From: Nectonema munidae
Lineage: Eukaryota > Nematomorpha > Nectonematoida > Nectonematidae
Direction of reading: 5' to 3'
Assembly: GCA_030549495.1 (NCBI GenBank)
Contig: JAUIRK010000726.1
Coordinates: 1 to 64,000 of the forward strand
DNA: 64,000 nt
The notes under the pieces are model-generated. The model was not told the DNA's origin. It was given only the letters and a program-made list of their open reading frames with translations, and did not search any database. The position numbers and the translations under genes were made by a program. The number at the start of each line of letters is the position of its first letter. Within the stretch, counting starts at the first letter, position 1. Of this stretch, positions 60,171 to 64,000 are shown piece after piece.

Positions 60171-61439
60171 GAGTCCGCAAACAAATTAGCAAAACAATGA
60201 ATAAATCTTTAAAGAAAGATCAATAATAATAATAAGCTAGTTTGTATGTAAGAAACAGTGGGAAAAAATTGATCCTATTGATACAATTTTTAAAAGATTT
60301 TATATGACATTTTTATTCTTTTTGACGCAAATTTTAGATTATGTCTTATTATTGATTTTTGTGTTTCATTTATCGAAATAATGAATGATATACTTATTAT
60401 GTATGTACTTTATTTTATCACCATTTTATTTTTTGTAGTCGTTATAACAAATGCCATATAAGATACTTTTTCAAAAACTTGAAAAGATTTTGAATTCAAA
60501 TAATATATCTTATATAGGAAAAAAACCGTTAATTTTGAATAAACGAAACCCATGTTACAGTGAGAATGTTATATTTCATGAAATCATTGCAGTTCCATTT
60601 CAGTAATTATAACATATCCCTATAGTAAATTCTTTACTAATCTTTACTTTACCTATACTAATCTTTACTAAAAAAATAGTTCGACTCATATCCCAATTTT
60701 ATACATGAAACGGTAATACATACACTTTTGAGGCATTTAATGCAATGCATGTTTCACAATCTTATACAGTAACATATCTTGTATAAGATTGCTGGAAGGA
60801 GACTCTTTTTAACACTGCAACAAATTGTTGTTTATAATTTTTTTTATATTGAAACTTATTTATTATATTTGCTTGATGTGAAAAAATAATCTATACATCT
60901 AACAAAAATTCCAATAATTTTTTGTTATAAATATACAGAACATTTTCTCCAACCTTACCAAAGTGTATATCATTTTCTTCTGTCTCCTTAACCTTCATCA
61001 CTTCAAAGTAGCGAAGAAAGCAATAGGTAAGTTTTGTTTATTACTCTTCCTTCATTCCGAAGTTCATTCCGAGTGCATTTCCTTCTTAATTCCATCAAAA
61101 CATATGTACATATATTCATTCAATTGCCATAAAGCATCTACTTACATAATTGAAATGTGTTTAATGAATATCCATTTTTTTCTGCTACACCCATTTAATA
61201 TTTGGTAAGCAAATAAATTGAAAAAAAGTCATTAAGCTAATTTTAACAGATAAAGTATCATACGTGGTTTCGCAAAGAGACTGCCTTCTTCTGAGAAAAG
61301 AAAGTAAACATATTCCACGCCTATAATTTTTCTTCTGAAAAAGGAATCCTCTTGCGGAAACTATTTAGGATACTTTCATCTGTTTAAATGACCTAAATAA
61401 ATTTATTTACTTGCATAATTGAAATGGCTTTAAAAATTG
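60171..61439. other. Gene-free stretch
   Basis: A perfect 12-bp inverted repeat (CAATCTTATACA / TGTATAAGATTG) lies at 60757-60768 and 60780-60791. A site AATAGGTAAGT near 61025 resembles a splice donor, with CAG at about 60939 as a possible acceptor, but the implied exon has no recognisable content. Confidence 0.4.
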
Positions 61440-61717
61440 CTAACATAACATAACATAAGCGTATTAAGCAATGTAAAGATGCGCACCAATCAAATAATGA
61501 GATATCTTTTGTCTTTCCAAAAATCATCAAGCTTTCCTTCGAAAATATTTATATTCAATGAATTGAGTCCTTCCTTTGGCAAATCATTCCAGTGGTTATA
61601 TGCTTTTTGTGTTAAATAGTGTTGTCTATAATTACTTTGATAGCAATCAGGTTTCAATTGCAGGGAATGTGATCTGAAAATTCTCTTTGAGTAAACGAGG
61701 CAAAACATTCTCGTCAA
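61440..61717 (-). pseudogene. 3' end of a second LINE (CR1/L2/Jockey-like)
   Basis: The minus strand codes for RSHSLQLKPDCYQSNYRQHY then QKAYNHWNDLPKE and FEGKLDDFWKD, the well-known C-terminal motif of CR1/Jockey-type reverse transcriptase proteins (NYRQ..F..R..NHWN.LP). The stop is at about 61490. It is followed by a tail of TTATG repeats (plus strand CATAACATAACATAA near 61443), as at the 3' end of such LINEs. Only the end is present. Confidence 0.8.
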
Positions 61718-64000
61718 TATTCATGTTTCCTTTCACAATATTAAATATAGTAAGCATTTCTTACTTTTCTTTACCTATTATTATAATCCAAAGGAATTCA
61801 CTCAGAAACAATTTGAAGTGAATAAAGTAAATATTTTTACAAGTCAAAAACAAATAAAAAAGAAACAGTTCTGAATCAAAAAATACAAATAAATGAAAAC
61901 ATTAGTGACATAACAACACAGATTTCAAAGATACGAATAAAAATACTAATGGAATTATGCAAAAAGAACCAATTCTTTTTTCACACAAGTATACACTTTA
62001 TATAGCTGAGCTAATAACAAGATGTCAAAAAAACTGAATCAGAGTTGAAGTGTCAGAGTAAAGTAAAAAAGCAAATTATATTTTTGATGGCAAAAATATG
62101 AGATGTAGCAATGAAAGTAATCACAATTTCAGGTGATTTTTTAAGCCTTGTGTACCTATTATTTGCTTTTCCATGGAGAACGAAGATGGCGATTCAAAAA
62201 TGTCTAGCAATTAGTACACATATTTGTAGCTAAAGAAACAGATCAGACATACAAAAACAAACTTACTCACAGACACAGAGATAAACATACACTAAAAGTA
62301 ATAGACAGTATATAGGAGAGGAAATAAAAGCATTCATCAGAGAATAAAATTTTGGGTAGTGATATCTAAAGAAGTTAATGATAAGTATACTTTTGCAAAA
62401 TATAGAAGACAAGATGAAGAATCAAAAAATGAGAGATAAAAATAGCTTTTAATTTGATTTCTAAAAAGAAAACTCAGTAATTACTCTTAAATCATGGTTC
62501 ACTCTCGGCCCAGACAATATGATTGGTTCAAATAGTGATTTTTTCTATACTATTCAAATACTAATACAAATGTATTTGTTCCACCACTAGAAGCATTGCA
62601 AAAGTTGCCAAAATAAATATAGCTTTAAGGATGATTTACGATGGAATTTTAGATGGGACGGAGATTAAGCTTTTATATCTAATGAAAGCATCCTCTTCAC
62701 TCATAAGTTTTTTACATCATCAAAATGTACGGTAGATTTCTATCTTAACTTTATAGTATTTTTGATTTAGTATACTTTGTAGCAAATCATGGTCAGAGTA
62801 TATAAAATATAGAGGGCCCAATGTAAGAAGAGGGGCAGACAAAAAAATTTAATTTTAAACATTTTAATGAAAAGTGTGGTTGTTGCAGAATGTGTGAATT
62901 GCTTCTGTCATCAATTTATTGGATAACTTTTACCAAAAAAATAGATGATGTTACTAAAAAATCAATATGTGTATGCTCATATCAATACTCATCTTTGATG
63001 TCATTCAAGTAAAATCGTCGATTTAATTGGTAGGTAATTGTCCAATAAACTAATAACATGCTCTGGCTTCACTTTCTAATTCTTTATGTATGTATATCTA
63101 CTTTAATGAATACATTTTTTAAATATTTTTATTTACAATTTAGACTTGTTTATTGAGAATAATACTTTAATTTTAATCCATTTGAAGACAGAACTTCGGA
63201 AGACGTAAAATTCGTCCAATCAAAGCGGTTCACTAAATCTTAGAAGGTATAAATGGTAATCAAATAGGAAATGTTTTTCCAAGAAAATTTCTCCCCTACG
63301 CAACTATAACGACAAAATAAAATTGCAAAAATAAAAATAGAACTTCCTCCATATGAAGAACGAATTGCTTATTTTCAAATGGATCGTAATTAATGCAGGA
63401 TTGAAGTTTCTATATTTTTACTTATTTATCATTAAACACATATGTTTTAATCTGAATAATTTTATTCTGCAATCACTCTTTTTACTTTGATAATGTGTTT
63501 TGCTTAAAAAAACATTTTAGGGTTTTTTAAAGATCATATTATCTTTTCTTAAATTTATACATATTTTCTAAATAAAAAACTTTTTATTTTTAAATCATTA
63601 TTTAATATTTTTAGTGCAATTCTGTCTTTTTATAATTCTATTTTGTTTGTTTTTTTGAAATTATATTTTCTATTTTGCAATTCTCTTTTGTCTATTTGCA
63701 ATTATATTTTGTCTTTTTGTAATTCGAACTAAATAATCACATGTGTTTTATGAAATAATGTTAAAAGTCAACAAAAAAGAGATTGCTAAATTAAAGTAGA
63801 ATAATTTTGTAATTAAGAGCGTAAATAAAATATAAAAATGTTTTATATAAATAATAAAATTTTTAATAATTTATTTGGTAATTCTTTGGGAAAAATTTAG
63901 AAAATTTAATTTAAAAATAATGTTAGAATTTCAAAAATAAAGTTCAAATAAAAATGGCACATATCAAAAAAATAAAAGCACAACAAAATCAAAATTTTAA
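61718..64000. other. Gene-free AT-rich stretch to the window end
   Basis: No supported exon or transposon end. A run of motifs close to TTTGCAATTATATTTTGTC lies at 63600-63730, a low-complexity local repeat. Confidence 0.5.

Noticed and set aside
60963-61208. Frame with hydrophobic start and a nearby GTAAGT
   Set aside because: A donor-like site alone is weak evidence in AT-rich DNA and the peptide is not recognisable.
1-64000. CRISPR arrays, bacterial operons, rRNA, retrovirus-like or Polinton-like elements
   Set aside because: No regular short repeats with unique spacers, no bacterial-style gene runs, and no gag, envelope, protease, integrase or capsid-like frames were recognised.

Overview
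The window looks like nuclear DNA of an AT-rich animal, most likely an arthropod. The signs are spliced coding exons, intronless seven-transmembrane receptor genes, a single-domain IGFBP-type secreted protein of the kind known from spiders and crustaceans, tRNA-derived SINEs, LINEs and many cut-and-paste transposons. A copepod such as a sea louse would fit the base composition and transposon mix, but this is inference and nothing here proves the species. There is no sign of bacterial genes, CRISPR arrays or rRNA, and I saw no retrovirus-like or Polinton-like element.

Host genes. Four related, intronless receptors of 330 to 332 residues lie at 7.3-8.3 kb (-), 22.1-23.1 kb (-), 26.4-27.4 kb (+) and 31.8-32.8 kb (-). 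They have seven hydrophobic helices, two conserved N-terminal glycosylation sequons and a conserved Cys pair, but have lost most class A GPCR signatures. The two middle genes sit head to head in the arms of a large diverged inverted duplication (about 20.4-23.5 and 26.0-28.4 kb). A fifth gene, on the minus strand at 35.2-36.3 kb with a possible first exon at 37.4 kb, encodes a complete 12-cysteine IGFBP domain split over two exons with phase-matched splice sites. Two further short open stretches (5.6-5.8 kb and 47.1-47.3 kb) may be exons of unknown genes.

Mobile elements fill most of the rest. At 12.07-16.89 kb lies a Mutator-like element (MULE) whose ends are built from tandem 14-15-mers. 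It is bounded by an 8-bp duplication, holds a FLYWCH/MULE transposase relic, and also holds a BED-finger hAT transposase relic on the opposite strand. A 2.4-kb hAT with paired ends and a perfect 8-bp target duplication lies at 48.78-51.18 kb. An 8.7-kb element with TTAA target sites and 16-bp inverted ends lies at 51.46-60.17 kb. It has long subterminal tandem arrays and a DDE-type transposase that does not look like a standard piggyBac enzyme, and it is split by a 5'-truncated LINE (56.78-58.99 kb). A fragment of the same TTAA family lies at 3.59-5.61 kb. Other hAT relics lie at 2.74-3.10, 19.33-20.08 and 42.24-43.72 kb, a second LINE tail at 61.4-61.7 kb, MITEs at 34.0-34.9 kb and SINE copies at 6.0 and 30.7 kb.

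The most distinctive biology is the small receptor cluster. The paralogs are almost identical over TM2-TM4 even at silent positions, yet diverge in the N-terminus, second extracellular loop, third intracellular loop and last third. That pattern suggests local gene conversion among members of a lineage-specific, possibly chemosensory, receptor family. The second most distinctive item is the TTAA element with its unusual transposase. All identifications come from reading the sequence and remembering protein families; no database search was run.
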